Shown here: positions 15,525 to 23,284 of the stretch, piece after piece | Position numbering within the stretch: position 1 is the stretch's first letter | How the letters are laid out: every line of letters starts with the position of its first letter | Position numbers and translations under genes: made by a program | Notes under the pieces: generated by a model | Database searches by the model: none | What the model was told of the DNA's origin: nothing | Seen by the model: only the letters and a program-made list of their open reading frames with translations | From: an uncultured Erysipelotrichaceae bacterium | Lineage (GTDB): Bacteria; Bacillota_I; Bacilli_A; RF39; UBA660 | Length of the DNA: 42,370 nt | Reading direction: 5' to 3' | NCBI GenBank assembly: GCA_902794075.1 | Contig: CADBGE010000004.1 | Span: 1,423 to 43,792 of the forward strand

Positions 15525-16238
15525 ATGAAGAAATTCTTAGGGATTGTTATGGTAGCACTTTGTATGCTATTTGCTAGCTGCAACAGTTGCTCAAAGAAAG
15601 TAGATTCTGTCAGTAATGACACAGTAATTGAGATGGTAAAAGGTGTTGATGTTAACTATATCACTGGTTGTGATATTTCTTGGATGGGTATGCACTATCC
15701 AGATGTTGAATGGCGTTGGCTTGAATGTTGCGTTGACATGAAAGATTTTATCGATGAAGCAGACACTTGTGAAGTATTAGCAGTTGCTAACATCTTTTCG
15801 GTAATTGAAGTACTTGACTCTACAACTGGTGCATTTACATCTAAGGTAATTTTACGTGCTCATACTGCTGATACAAGTGTTATGGAAATTAAAGAAGGTC
15901 TTTGGGTAGGGGATGATCCAATGAATGAGTACAATCCTATGAACATTGATTTTCCTCATGCATGGGTAAGAATGATGGAAGCAAACTGTGTAAAACCTCA
16001 TTCAAAACATTGTGTACTTCGTAAAGAAGTTGGGCCAAAAGCAGGTGTTGATCCTATTTACATTTTTGGAAACCAGTCTGCTCAGGTCTATGTTATGTCA
16101 AACAATGGTGATGTAACTACACACAATCCTGTATTTCCAAAGGACATTAACTATGTTGAAAAAGACGTAAATTATGATGGAACTGTTTATGGTCCACGTA
16201 ATACACGTATTGGTTGTCCTCTTGGAGAATGGCCCTAA
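15525..16238 (+). CDS. secreted lipoprotein-like hypothetical protein
   Basis: The 237-residue protein has a typical signal peptide, MKKFLGIVMVALCMLFASC, with the lipobox LFAS-C at residue 19, so it should be a lipoprotein exported to the host envelope. The mature part is acidic, has many Cys (CDISWMG, LECCVDMKD, DTCEV) and a C-terminal GPRNTRIGCPLGEWP. No enzyme motif is seen. Phage lipoproteins often block superinfection or alter surface receptors. It is flanked by tRNA-like sequences on both sides. Confidence 0.75.
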   Translation: MKKFLGIVMVALCMLFASCNSCSKKVDSVSNDTVIEMVKGVDVNYITGCDISWMGMHYPDVEWRWLECCVDMKDFIDEADTCEVLAVANIFSVIEVLDSTTGAFTSKVILRAHTADTSVMEIKEGLWVGDDPMNEYNPMNIDFPHAWVRMMEANCVKPHSKHCVLRKEVGPKAGVDPIYIFGNQSAQVYVMSNNGDVTTHNPVFPKDINYVEKDVNYDGTVYGPRNTRIGCPLGEWP

Positions 16239-16269
16239 TTAAATCAGCTCAGTGAAATTCTGGGCACTT

Positions 16270-16422
16270 GCACCCTTAGCTCAGCTGGTTAGCGTATGCG
16301 AGAGCACTACACTTTTAAAATTAGAAGCCTTGTACTGAAAGGTATAAGTGAAAACATCGCTAATTCAAGGAAAACTAAAGCCATTAAAGGTATGTCAACC
16401 TCGAGCAAGAAATTTTATCATT
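16270..16422 (+). pseudogene. 5' half of tRNA-Lys (UUU) followed by a group I intron 5' part
   Basis: Bases 16270-16318 are a normal tRNA-Lys 5' half: GCACCCT, D-stem GCTC with GAGC, and CTACA-CTTTTAA, apart from about eight extra bases (GCGTATGC) in the D-loop. From 16315 on, a group I-like sequence follows: a P1-type pairing of CTTTTA with TAGAAG, then CTAATTCAAGGAAAACT and AACCTCGAGCAAG resembling the P-Q and R regions. No 3' intron half or matching 3' exon (AGGGTGC) is found up to 17161, so this is probably a remnant. Confidence 0.55.
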
Positions 16423-16902
16423 ATGAATACAAAAACTAAAGGCAACATTGGTGAAGCTGTAATATTATCAGAATTCACTAAAAGAGGTATTTAGGTATGT
16501 ATTCCATTTGGAGATGATGCTAAAAGTAACAGGATTCAAATGGTTAAGAATATGAAAGCAAAAATTAAATTTTGGTTAAAAATCTTTTTTGGTTTACCAA
16601 TTTACAGAGTAGATGTTTTAATTTATATATTGAATAAAAACATCAAGTCTAATCATCCAGCTAAAGGATTATGTTATGCACTTAGTTCTGCATTAGATTG
16701 TGTTAAGGATAATATGTCTGTTCAGGAAATATTCCCCTTATTTTCTCCAAAAACCGCAAAACAATTCGGAGCATGTGCCCCAACAAGTTCTTACAGAAAT
16801 TATTGGTGGCCAGAAGAAGATTGGAAAGGATCACGTAAGGATTATCTTTTATGGTTAATTGACCAATATAAAGATAATAAAGAAAATATAAGAAAACTCT
16901 AA
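16423..16902 (+). CDS. intron-associated PD-(D/E)XK homing endonuclease, chimeric or decayed, one TAG
   Basis: The frame begins MNTKTKGNIGEAVILSEFTKRGI, one TAG (read as Gln) and VCIPFGDDAKSNRI, which is the start of the group I intron-associated PD-(D/E)XK endonucleases (GNIGE...GIxVxxPFGD). The expected catalytic D-L and QVKT motifs do not follow; instead an unrelated 120-residue tail (MKAKIKFWLKIFFGLPIYRVDVLIYI...) continues to TAA. So the gene looks fused or replaced after the first motif and is probably catalytically dead. It sits inside the broken tRNA-Lys intron. Confidence 0.6.
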
Positions 16903-17161
16903 GTTTCCAAACACCTTTAAAGGAGTATATGAGAGAATTTCTGCAAAACTTTCTTACAATTTTCATGATAACATTAGAAAAGTGTTGATAGAAAGGGAGC
17001 TTTGGTATTTTTCTAACTTTTCGTTAATTAAAATATGGAAAATACACGGAAACTTAATTCTCTTGTTTATTAGACCTGTGGTTTCTTCGTATAATATAAA
17101 GTAAGACGTACAGCAACCATTTTTGTTTTAACTTGTAAATTTAACAAACCAAAAAAGTCTT
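16903..17161 (+). promoter_or_regulatory. leader region of the Ro60-like gene with a stem closing on its start codon
   Basis: No gene is present. At the end, TAAGAC (about 17093-17098) can pair with GTCTTA (17157-17162), whose last bases overlap the ATG of the Ro60-like gene, with TACAGCAA directly after the left arm. The same TACAGCAA follows the left arm of two stem elements downstream (18484, 18597). This could block or expose the start codon. Confidence 0.4.
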
Positions 17162-18475
17162 ATGAACACCAACAACTTAGACACCCGTAGAAGTGAACTT
17201 GAGACTATCTTCAGTGAAAAATTTACTGAGAATGGTGATAAAGCATTTGATTCCACTGGAAACAAATTGCTTGACATTCTCTTTATGTCTGAGTACTACA
17301 CAAAACATTTGAATGAAGTACCTAACATTGGAGACTCTCATGTCGCAAAATTGTTCTCTATGTTTATTAGAGATCCTAGATTTGGCTTAGGCCGTAGAGA
17401 CCTTGGTCGTAGATTAATGTCTCAAACAATGCTCACACCACAGCGAATTGTAATGGCTGGTAGATATGATGATTTGTATCTCATGCCTGCATTTACTATG
17501 GAGAATCTTCGATATCTGTTTGAACAAGTTAAAGCAGGTAACGAGTTAGCTAAGAAATGGATGCCACGTTACAGTAGCAAACATCATGCTATTGCAAGAA
17601 ATTTTGCAGGTATGCTTGATATGAACAAACAACAGTATGGTCATTTCATTAAAGCAAACACTGTAGAAAACACTATGAGTCGTAAACAGTGGGAGTATAT
17701 TGATTTCAGTCATGTTCCTTCATTGGCTGCTATCAAATATGCTAAAGCTTTTCAAAAGCATCAACCTGAAAGATATGCTCAATATATTGAAGATGTCAAA
17801 GCAGGTAAGAAAGAACTTCACGTAGCAACAACCAATGTGTATGATATTTATAAGAATCGTCACAGTATTGATGCTGATGTATTCTATGGAAAGATAGAGA
17901 AGATTAACATTTCTTGCCTTCCTATTATTGATACATCTGGATCTATGCAAAGCAATGATGCTATTGGAAAAGCACTCTCCATTGGTAAATATTTATCTGA
18001 TTGTTCTAGCTATTGTAACGGACAGTTCGTTATATTTAGTCATAATCCTCAATTAATCATTCAGCGTGGAGATACGTATAATGATCAAATCAATAACATT
18101 CTTGAAGATGGTAGAGATTGGGATATGAATACTAATCTTGGTGCTGTTATGAGAATACTTGGTAATTTGCAAAACGATTTTCCAGATTACCTCGTAATAA
18201 TGAGTGACATGGAGTTTGACTATGGCAGTACCTCTAGCAAAGATAGATTAATGGCAGAGTGGACGAGCAGAGGAATTAAAACCAGAATTGTCTGGTGGAA
18301 TTTCAATGCTCGTAACAAAACAACTCCAGAAACTGATCAATACGGAAATGTATTCATGTCTGGCTATTCACCAATGATGTTGAAGTATATGGAAGTGGGA
18401 TTTGATGCTCATACATTCTTGCAGAAACTCCTTGCTGAGTATGCTAAGAACGCAGGTATTAAATTTGAAGACTAA
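17162..18475 (+). CDS. Ro60/DUF2828-like vWA protein (TROVE-like)
   Basis: The 437-residue protein has a helical N-terminal part with a RDPRFGLGRRDLGRRLM segment (the RD..G.G.R pattern of TROVE-type HEAT repeats) and a C-terminal von Willebrand A domain from about residue 255: CLPIIDTSGSMQSND is a MIDAS DxSGS, VIFSHNP carries the next strand, and VIMSDMEFDYG the third. This order is typical of Ro60/Rsr and DUF2828 proteins. Ro60 relatives bind Y RNAs and misfolded RNAs and work with nucleases in RNA quality control. Here tRNA-like RNA elements flank the gene on both sides. The RNA-binding role is inferred. Confidence 0.7.
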   Translation: MNTNNLDTRRSELETIFSEKFTENGDKAFDSTGNKLLDILFMSEYYTKHLNEVPNIGDSHVAKLFSMFIRDPRFGLGRRDLGRRLMSQTMLTPQRIVMAGRYDDLYLMPAFTMENLRYLFEQVKAGNELAKKWMPRYSSKHHAIARNFAGMLDMNKQQYGHFIKANTVENTMSRKQWEYIDFSHVPSLAAIKYAKAFQKHQPERYAQYIEDVKAGKKELHVATTNVYDIYKNRHSIDADVFYGKIEKINISCLPIIDTSGSMQSNDAIGKALSIGKYLSDCSSYCNGQFVIFSHNPQLIIQRGDTYNDQINNILEDGRDWDMNTNLGAVMRILGNLQNDFPDYLVIMSDMEFDYGSTSSKDRLMAEWTSRGIKTRIVWWNFNARNKTTPETDQYGNVFMSGYSPMMLKYMEVGFDAHTFLQKLLAEYAKNAGIKFED

Positions 18476-18483
18476 GAATATAT

Positions 18484-18571
18484 GGAAGTCATACAGCAAA
18501 TTTCTCTTGGTTAACAAAAAATTTTGTGGTAATTTTTTAAGACGGTTCAAATCCGTCAAAATCTGACTTCT
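18484..18571 (+). ncRNA. tRNA-like stem element with T-arm, after the Ro60-like gene
   Basis: GAAGTCA (18485-18491) pairs with TGACTTC (18564-18570). Inside lie TACAGCAAA after the left arm, a short A/T hairpin and a perfect T-arm GACGG-TTCAAAT-CCGTC (18541-18557). Six bases separate T-arm and closing stem, unlike a real tRNA. It starts 8 bases after the Ro60-like stop and could be a Y-RNA-like partner (inference). Confidence 0.45.
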
Positions 18572-18596
18572 GAAATTCCTAACTTAGCAAATATAT

Positions 18597-18660
18597 GGAA
18601 CCCCTACAGCAAAATAAACTTTAGGATCAAACTTTTAATTTGATATTCTCTCTGGGTTCT
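18597..18660 (+). ncRNA. T-armless tRNA-Lys-like element
   Basis: GGAACCC pairs with GGGTTC; CTACAGCAAA follows the left arm and CCTA can pair with TAGG as a D-like stem. An anticodon-like hairpin ATCAAA-CTTTTAA-TTTGAT (18626-18644) has a perfect 7-base loop presenting UUU with U33 and A37. No T-arm is present. A similar element lies at 22585-22648. Confidence 0.5.
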
Positions 18661-18888
18661 GTTAGAAGTATATAGACGATTAGCTTCAGTAAAGTCTATA
18701 GGTGGTAATAGTAGTAATTCCTTAAATTCTACTCGCTTTTCGGCGTGATAGAGACGTTTGGTTATCCGATAATGACTCCCTTAACTGTGTGCCTGGGTTA
18801 ACGTATCACAGAAGCCTATTTGAAAGTTTACGGGCTCTAGAACAAACGAGAAGAGTGTCTGAAGTAAACTCTTCGCCAAACTTTCAAT
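18661..18888 (+). ncRNA. structured leader before tRNA-Thr
   Basis: TATAGAC pairs with GTCTATA (18671-18701), and TTGAAAGTTT with AAACTTTCAA (18829-18886) encloses GAAGAGT with ACTCTTC. The last stem ends two bases before tRNA-Thr, so it may guide processing. No gene is seen. Confidence 0.45.
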
Positions 18889-18960
18889 GCCGACGTAGCT
18901 CAGTGGCAGAGCAGGGGTTTTGTAAACCTCAGGTCGAGATCTCGGTATTCTCCGTCGGCT
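18889..18960 (+). tRNA. tRNA-Thr, anticodon UGU
   Basis: Acceptor GCCGACG with CGTCGGC is perfect; D-arm GCTC...GAGC; anticodon arm GGGGT-TTTGTAA-ACCTC gives UGU. The T-arm is odd: GAGA with TCTC and an extended loop TCTCGGTAT instead of TTCRANN. Confidence 0.8.
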
Positions 18961-19206
18961 CAAGCCGAAAGGTAATCACATTAATGACTTTGAGATATTT
19001 AATGTGGTTGGATTAAAATGTATGAATTGTGATAAACGCTCGGCGGTATGGGCATTCTCAACCCCAATACGGAGGACAGCTATCTAAAGAATTAATTAAA
19101 AAGATTATTGTAATATCATATGTAATGAATAATCCTACATTAAATAGATAAGGAAAACGACATTTTTAATCCTTTTATTTGAAAATCTTTTTAAAAATTT
19201 AAACAT
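18961..19206 (+). other. intergenic, likely promoter for small basic protein gene
   Basis: About 245 bases without a gene. The first part (18961-19080) has weak pairing (TATTGGGG-like arms around 19040-19060); the rest is AT-rich and probably carries a promoter. Nothing more specific is seen. Confidence 0.3.
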
Positions 19207-19353
19207 ATGGCAGGTAAAACTATGTACGGAGGAGGTTCTTATGTTGGAAATCTCCACAAAAAAAGAAAAGGTATTCATTCTAAGTGCAAGAGTTCTAGTA
19301 ATAAAAACTCAAAGAATTACCTAAAACGGTACAAAGGACAAGGACACGCATAA
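19207..19353 (+). CDS. very basic small protein with KRxG...RYKGQG motif
   Basis: A 48-residue protein, MAGKTMYGGGSYVGN followed by HKKRKGIHSKCKSSSNKNSKNYLKRYKGQGHA. Short Lys/Ser/Arg-rich peptides ending in YxxRYxGQG occur in several Bacteroidales phages as I recall; they probably bind nucleic acid or the virion interior. Function is not known. A 220-base structured region ending in a terminator follows. Confidence 0.65.
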   Translation: MAGKTMYGGGSYVGNLHKKRKGIHSKCKSSSNKNSKNYLKRYKGQGHA

Positions 19354-19572
19354 GTCCTCACATCGGGCGAAAGGTGTGCGTTTCATAGGTCTGGAAACGT
19401 AAATTAAAGTCCGTAGTCAAAGGGGAACGACGAAAAACAATCCCCACAGATTGAGCGAATAACTAGGAAAGAGTCCTCGTATAGCTATTAAAAGAGAATG
19501 GTATAACTCTTAAGGCCTTGAATACCATTACGCCTATGGTGCTGAACATTCACTCAATCTTTTTTTATTAAC
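19354..19572 (+). ncRNA. structured RNA closed by an intrinsic terminator
   Basis: AGATTGAG (19448-19455) pairs with CTCAATCT (19553-19560), followed by TTTTTT, which makes a terminator-like outer stem. Inside are GAATGGTAT...ATACCATT-type arms (about 19497-19530); upstream are CGTTTC with GAAACG (about 19379-19399). The whole may be an independent noncoding RNA or the 3' end of the small basic gene mRNA. Confidence 0.5.
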
Positions 19573-19586
19573 TTAATCCAAAACAC

Positions 19587-20300
19587 ATGTGTATTTTTAA
19601 GAAAAAAGAACAACCAGTTGTTGAATAGACTCCTGAAATTCAACCAATTGTAGAAAATCAAACAAAACAGGAGATTAAAGTGTTAGATACTGAGAGTCCT
19701 ATAACTATTATATTAGGAACTGCTCATTTAAAGAGTACACCTGGTAAACGTTCACCTGATGGTGCTTTTAGAGAATATAAATTTTCAAGAGATGTTTGTC
19801 TAGACATTCAAAGAACATTGAGTGAACTTGGTTATAGATGTATTATTGATTATATTGATGACGATATGGAAAATTCTAAAAAAGAGTTGGAAGCTCGTTG
19901 TTAGATAGTTAATAATATATGTAGACAGTACGGAGCTAAAAATTGTCTATATGTATCAATTCATGCCAATGCAGCAGGCAATGGTGGTGAGTGGAAGAAG
20001 GCATATGGATGGAGTGCTTGGGTGTACAGAAATGGAAGTGAAAATTCTCGTAGATTAGCCAATTGCTTATTTGATGAAGTCAAAAAATTAGGCTTAAAAA
20101 CTCGTTAGGAAAGTCCAAATAAAAAGTATTATGACTGTGGATTTTATGTTTGTAAGGCAACAAATTGTCCAGCAGTACTTACTGAAAACTTCTTTCAAGA
20201 TTGTAGAGAAGAATGTGACTTTTTATTATCGAGTATAGGTCATTAGGCAATTGTGTCAATTCACGTTAATGGTATATTAAACTATTTAAAAGGTATGTAA
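19587..20300 (+). CDS. N-acetylmuramoyl-L-alanine amidase (Amidase_3), four recoded TAGs
   Basis: The 237-residue frame is open only when four TAG codons are read as Gln. After a Gln/Glu-rich N-terminal linker of about 35 residues comes LGTAHLKSTPGKRSPDGAFREYKFSRD, with zinc-ligand His and Glu, then YVSIHANAAGNGG with the second His, and LTENFF with the catalytic Glu. This is the zinc-dependent Amidase_3 layout that cuts the bond between muramic acid and the stem peptide. The N-terminus MCIFKKKEQP may be a lipoprotein-like or cytosolic start. It is followed after one base by the next gene. It is a likely endolysin. Confidence 0.88.
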
Positions 20301-20301
20301 A

Positions 20302-20568
20302 ATGTTTCTCACTAAACTTTTCCAAAAACTGAAAGATCTTCCTCACTGGAGATGTCTTACTTGTGAGCATTTTTGTTGGTGGGATGGAGATTATTGTTGC
20401 TTAGATCAAAATAAAATATTAGTTGAATCTCCTAGTGGTAGAATCACTAGAGAACAATATGATACTTTGTGTCGACGATATAAGCATTGTTGGTTTTATA
20501 AAGAAGAGTGTTATAAACATAATAAAAATGGTTTGTATATTGAATTAGATAAATTAATAAAGAAATGA
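20302..20568 (+). CDS. Cys-rich hypothetical protein
   Basis: The 88-residue protein has CLTCEHFCWWDGDYCC and a later CRRYKHCWFYKEEC cluster, seven or more Cys that could bind zinc or iron-sulphur. It starts one base after the amidase stop and overlaps the IMP dehydrogenase-like gene by four bases (ATGA). Such CxxCxxF/Y clusters occur in small phage proteins of unknown role. Nothing more specific can be said. Confidence 0.65.
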   Translation: MFLTKLFQKLKDLPHWRCLTCEHFCWWDGDYCCLDQNKILVESPSGRITREQYDTLCRRYKHCWFYKEECYKHNKNGLYIELDKLIKK

Positions 20569-21581
20569 TGTATTCATTAAATGAAATAGCTTTAATTCCA
20601 GCTATGACATCTTCTGTATCGTCTAGAGGTGAAGTTTGTTGTACATATGTGCATGAAGACAAACTTCCAATATTTGTTGCTCCAATGACTTCTTTAATAG
20701 ATGAACACAACTTTCATATATATGAAAAATCTAATTTTCATGTTATCATGCCTATTTGGTCTGATAATTATAATGAAAGAATGGAGAATTTAAAGAAAGG
20801 AAATTGGACTGCATTAACTCTTGATGAATTTATTCATTGTTTTTGTTCTGTAATTATACCTGATGATTATAAAGTAATTTATCACGTCCTTATTGACTGT
20901 GCAAACGGTCATATGGAAAAACTTCTCCAGGCAGTTAAAGATGCAAAACAGGAATATGGTTCACAATTAGAAATAATGGCTGGAAATCTTGCAACTCCAG
21001 ATACATATCGTGCATATTGTGATGCTGGAGTTGATTATTGCAGACTTGGAATTGGTGGAAATATTGTGTGTGAGACTGGTTCTCTTACTGGATTTCATAC
21101 AAGTTTACCTTGGTTATTAACTAAGATAAAAGAAATTAAATCTACAATACCCAATCCAACTTGTAAAATAGTTGCTGATGGTGGTGTTAATTCCATTTCT
21201 AAAATAATCAAATGTCTTGCTCTTGGAGCTGACTATGTAATGTGTGGTTATTTGTTTTCTCAAGTGGATAGTGTTGCAAGAAATACTAAGAAAGTACCAG
21301 TAACTGATACTTTTTCTGAGATACATAATCTATATTATGGTCAGGCATCTGTTCAAGGTCAACTTGACAGATTTGGTCTAAGAAAAGACATACAAAGGGT
21401 TGAAGGTTCTGAAACTTATGTTCCTATTAAATATCAATTTTTGCAAGGATTAGCAGATGAAATAAAACGTGCATTAGAAAGTGCAATGTCTTATGCAGGT
21501 GCTTTCACTTTGGAAGAATTTGTAGGAAATGTAAAGTATGAGATTCAAAGCCCAGAGGAATATAAGTCTTTTAATGCATAA
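20565..21581 (+). CDS. IMP dehydrogenase / GMP reductase family enzyme
   Basis: The 338-residue protein is a TIM-barrel of the IMPDH/GMPR family without CBS domains. Signature parts: an early LIPAMTSSVSSR, APMTSLI, IMAGNLATPDTYRAYCDAGVDYCRLGIGGNIVCETG, in which the family has GIGPG-S-C (catalytic Cys about residue 167), then KIVADGGVNSISKIIKCLALGADYVMCGYLF and a later YVPIKYQFLQGLADEIKRAL. These enzymes convert IMP to XMP or GMP to IMP. The catalytic loop here reads GGNIVC instead of GPGSIC/GPGSVC, so substrate may differ. It overlaps the preceding gene by four bases. Confidence 0.85.
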   Translation: MMYSLNEIALIPAMTSSVSSRGEVCCTYVHEDKLPIFVAPMTSLIDEHNFHIYEKSNFHVIMPIWSDNYNERMENLKKGNWTALTLDEFIHCFCSVIIPDDYKVIYHVLIDCANGHMEKLLQAVKDAKQEYGSQLEIMAGNLATPDTYRAYCDAGVDYCRLGIGGNIVCETGSLTGFHTSLPWLLTKIKEIKSTIPNPTCKIVADGGVNSISKIIKCLALGADYVMCGYLFSQVDSVARNTKKVPVTDTFSEIHNLYYGQASVQGQLDRFGLRKDIQRVEGSETYVPIKYQFLQGLADEIKRALESAMSYAGAFTLEEFVGNVKYEIQSPEEYKSFNA

Positions 21582-21630
21582 TGTGTCAAGCTTGAGGAGT
21601 GCTGACGTTAAATATAGAACTCCTTTTTAC

Positions 21631-21701
21631 GCGAGTATCGTTCAATGGTAGGATAGGGCCCCTCCAAGGCTTAGATGTGAGTTCGATTCTCATTACTCGC
21701 T
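21631..21701 (+). tRNA. tRNA-Gly, anticodon UCC
   Basis: Acceptor GCGAGTA with TACTCGC is perfect, T-arm TGAG-TTCGATT-CTCA is good, and the anticodon arm GGGCC-CCTCCAA-GGCTT gives UCC. Position 33 reads C instead of the near-universal U. Two stem pairs are G-U. Confidence 0.85.
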
Positions 21702-21894
21702 CAAAATTTCTTATATTGTTTGTTGAGGCTCTTAAAAAGGCTGAAATGGAAGTAATGAAAGAAGTTGAAGAATTATTAGTTGAAATTTATACAAGTGGAA
21801 GTAGAATTTCGTTTCTAACGCAGAGCAAACTGGACAGTTAGTGTAATCAATCGTGAGGTAAGCTTGTATATCTAGCTAGAATTTCAACTAATTT
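21702..21894 (+). other. spacer with a long inverted repeat before tRNA-Ser
   Basis: TTAGTTGAAATT (from about 21776) pairs with AATTTCAACTAA (to about 21892) and TATACAAG with CTTGTATA inside it. The stem ends two or three bases before tRNA-Ser. A short frame here (ATG 21747) is not convincing. Confidence 0.4.
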
Positions 21895-22521
21895 GGAGAG
21901 GTGCCGGAGTCTGGTTTATCGGAACGGTCTTGAATCCAATTCGAGTGCTATGGCGAGAAATCCCATAGTAGAAGCATCTTAATTCGGTGAAAATCCTTAA
22001 TATGATACAATGTTAGTCGTAACAGGGACAATATAATTGTTACAAGGAAACGACATTAATCGCAGACCTGAACCCTACTTAGGGATGTGGTGGTAATGGC
22101 CCACTTGAAACAGAAAACGTGAAGCTAAAGTATCAACACTAACCAATAATGTGTAAGGACAACGCCGAGCTAAATTAAGTAGAAAGATATCGGGAGTAAT
22201 TACAGATATTGTTGATTTTAATAGAAGATTATTTCAACGTTTTCTACTTATAAATGTGTACAGACTATAGAGGTGCAGCCTAAGTTGAAATTTATGTTTA
22301 TTAAGAAATACTGGTTGAAAGATACCGTAATAATTCAAAGGGAATAGAATAGTCTTTTTAAACATATCTTGCAAGAATTTCAATATGGTTATAACATAGT
22401 CGAGACTACAACTAGTCACATAAGCGATGCTAAAGCGTGACAGGCTATGGTAACATAGTGTAGTAAGGAAAACCGTCGCTCGGAGGAATCTGGGCCTAGG
22501 GTTCGAATCCCTATCTCTCCA
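21895..22521 (+). tRNA. tRNA-Ser, anticodon UGA, split by a group I intron after U34
   Basis: Exon 1 is 21895-21931 (GGAGAGG...CGGTCTT) and exon 2 is 22468-22521 (GAAAACCGT...TCTCTCCA). Joined, they give a type II tRNA with acceptor GGAGAGG/TCTCTCC, anticodon arm ACGGT-CTTGAAA-ACCGT (UGA), variable arm and T-arm loop TTCGAAT. The insertion point lies between anticodon bases 34 and 35. Confidence 0.88.
21932..22467 (+). other. group I self-splicing intron in tRNA-Ser
   Basis: P1 pairs exon CTT and intron GAA with TTCGAG, placing a U-G wobble exactly at U34, as group I introns require. AATTCGGTGAAAATCC, ACGCCGAGCTAAATT, ACAGACTATAGAGGTGC and CATAGTCGAGACTAC are the P/Q/R/S core elements, with P7 formed by GACTA and TAGTC. 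The intron ends in G (22467). It is 536 nt and carries no credible endonuclease gene. Confidence 0.88.
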
Positions 22522-22524
22522 CTA

Positions 22525-22577
22525 AGACAAGTTGTAAAATCAGAAATGGTATACCGCAATTGTGTTGACTTGTCTAA
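22525..22577 (+). other. hairpin after tRNA-Ser
   Basis: AGACAAGT pairs with ACTTGTCT around a palindromic GGTATACC and other short pairs. It starts four bases after the tRNA end, like hairpins after tRNA-Leu, -Phe and -Ala. Confidence 0.5.
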
Positions 22578-22584
22578 CTTATAA

Positions 22585-22648
22585 GGAACCCTAACAACAA
22601 AAACATCAGAAAATTCCGCCTTTTACGCAGAAGATATGAATGGGTTCT
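22585..22648 (+). ncRNA. T-armless tRNA-Lys-like element
   Basis: GGAACCC pairs with GGGTTC(T). A hairpin TTCCGC-CTTTTAC-GCAGAA (22614-22632, one A-C mismatch) has a 7-base loop presenting UUU with U33. No T-arm and only a weak D-like region. It matches the element at 18597-18660 in plan and size and lies 30 bases before the holin gene. Confidence 0.45.
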
Positions 22649-22677
22649 GAATTTACTAACCAAATAAATAAAAACTT

Positions 22678-23010
22678 ATGGAAATTTTAATGACAATGTT
22701 TGCCACCTTCGTGGCATTTGTATCAGGTATTCTGGTACTAACGTAGACAGTTAACAAACTGTTTAAAGTAGAAAATTCTCAGATCAAACTGATTGTATCT
22801 TGGGTACTTTCAATTGGACTTGCACTAATTGCATTTGCTTTACAACTTGGCTTCTTTGCTGATTGTGGAACAATTGATATGTGGCAAGGATGGGTTAAAG
22901 CTGGACTTATTGGTTTTGGCTCTGGTCTATGTGCTAATGGAATGTATGACCGTGATGAAGTTTGGAACTTCTTACAGTGGATATTTTCAATGTTTAAATC
23001 TAAGAAATAA
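22678..23010 (+). CDS. probable holin, one recoded TAG
   Basis: The 110-residue protein has three hydrophobic stretches: MTMFATFVAFVSGILVLT (residues about 5-22), LIVSWVLSIGLALIAFALQLGFF (about 40-62) and AGLIGFGSGLCANGM (about 75-90), then a basic tail FKSKK. One TAG (residue about 23) is read as Gln. This topology and size match phage holins of the type encoded near crAss-like lysis genes. With the amidase (19587) and glucosaminidase-like endolysin it would complete a lysis set. A T-armless tRNA-like element precedes it. Confidence 0.65.
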
Positions 23011-23137
23011 ATAATTATCTAGACGGACAAGGCTTTGGCAGGTGATAGTCTTTTCAATGTGGAACAAAGGATTAAATTGGCTATACCACATTTTCAAGAT
23101 TAAACAGACTGGTGGGACGCGAGTGGTCTAGGTAAAT
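23011..23137 (+). other. leader hairpin before tRNA-Pro
   Basis: AATGTGG pairs with CCACATT (about 23056-23094) in the spacer between holin gene and tRNA-Pro. Nothing else is recognised. Confidence 0.35.
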
Positions 23138-23213
23138 AGGGTAGTGCGGTAGTTGGTCACCGGCTTCATTTGGGATGAAGACATTCACGCAGGTTCGAGT
23201 CCTGTCTACCCTA
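23138..23213 (+). tRNA. tRNA-Pro, anticodon UGG
   Basis: Acceptor AGGGTAG with CTACCCT, anticodon arm CTTCA-TTTGGGA-TGAAG giving UGG, T-arm GCAGG-TTCGAGT-CCTGT. Discriminator A at 23213 is immediately followed by an HDV-like ribozyme that would create the mature 3' end. Confidence 0.93.
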
Positions 23214-23268
23214 GAGATATAAGTAGTAAACCTCCACGTGGTATATCTTGGGTAACGCTAATTACTAC
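23214..23268 (+). ncRNA. HDV-like (theta-type) self-cleaving ribozyme, copy 1
   Basis: P1: GAGATAT (23214-23220) with ATATCTT (23243-23249), starting with the typical G-U wobble at G1. P2: GTAGTAA (23223-23229) with TTACTAC (23262-23268). P3: ACC with GGT around loop TCCACGT. Then GGGTAAC and GCTAA, with the catalytic C at 23258. This is the nested HDV fold with P4 reduced. Cleavage would fall between A23213 and G23214, at the tRNA-Pro discriminator. Confidence 0.88.
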
Positions 23269-23284
23269 ATAAATTTTTTAAAAT

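Noticed and set aside
19021-19080. Possible tRNA around GCTCGGCGGTATGGGC
   Set aside because: No acceptor, T-arm or D-arm could be paired.
21747-21854. Small acidic frame before tRNA-Ser
   Set aside because: It overlaps a long inverted repeat and needs a TAG read as Gln to look coherent; no supporting context.
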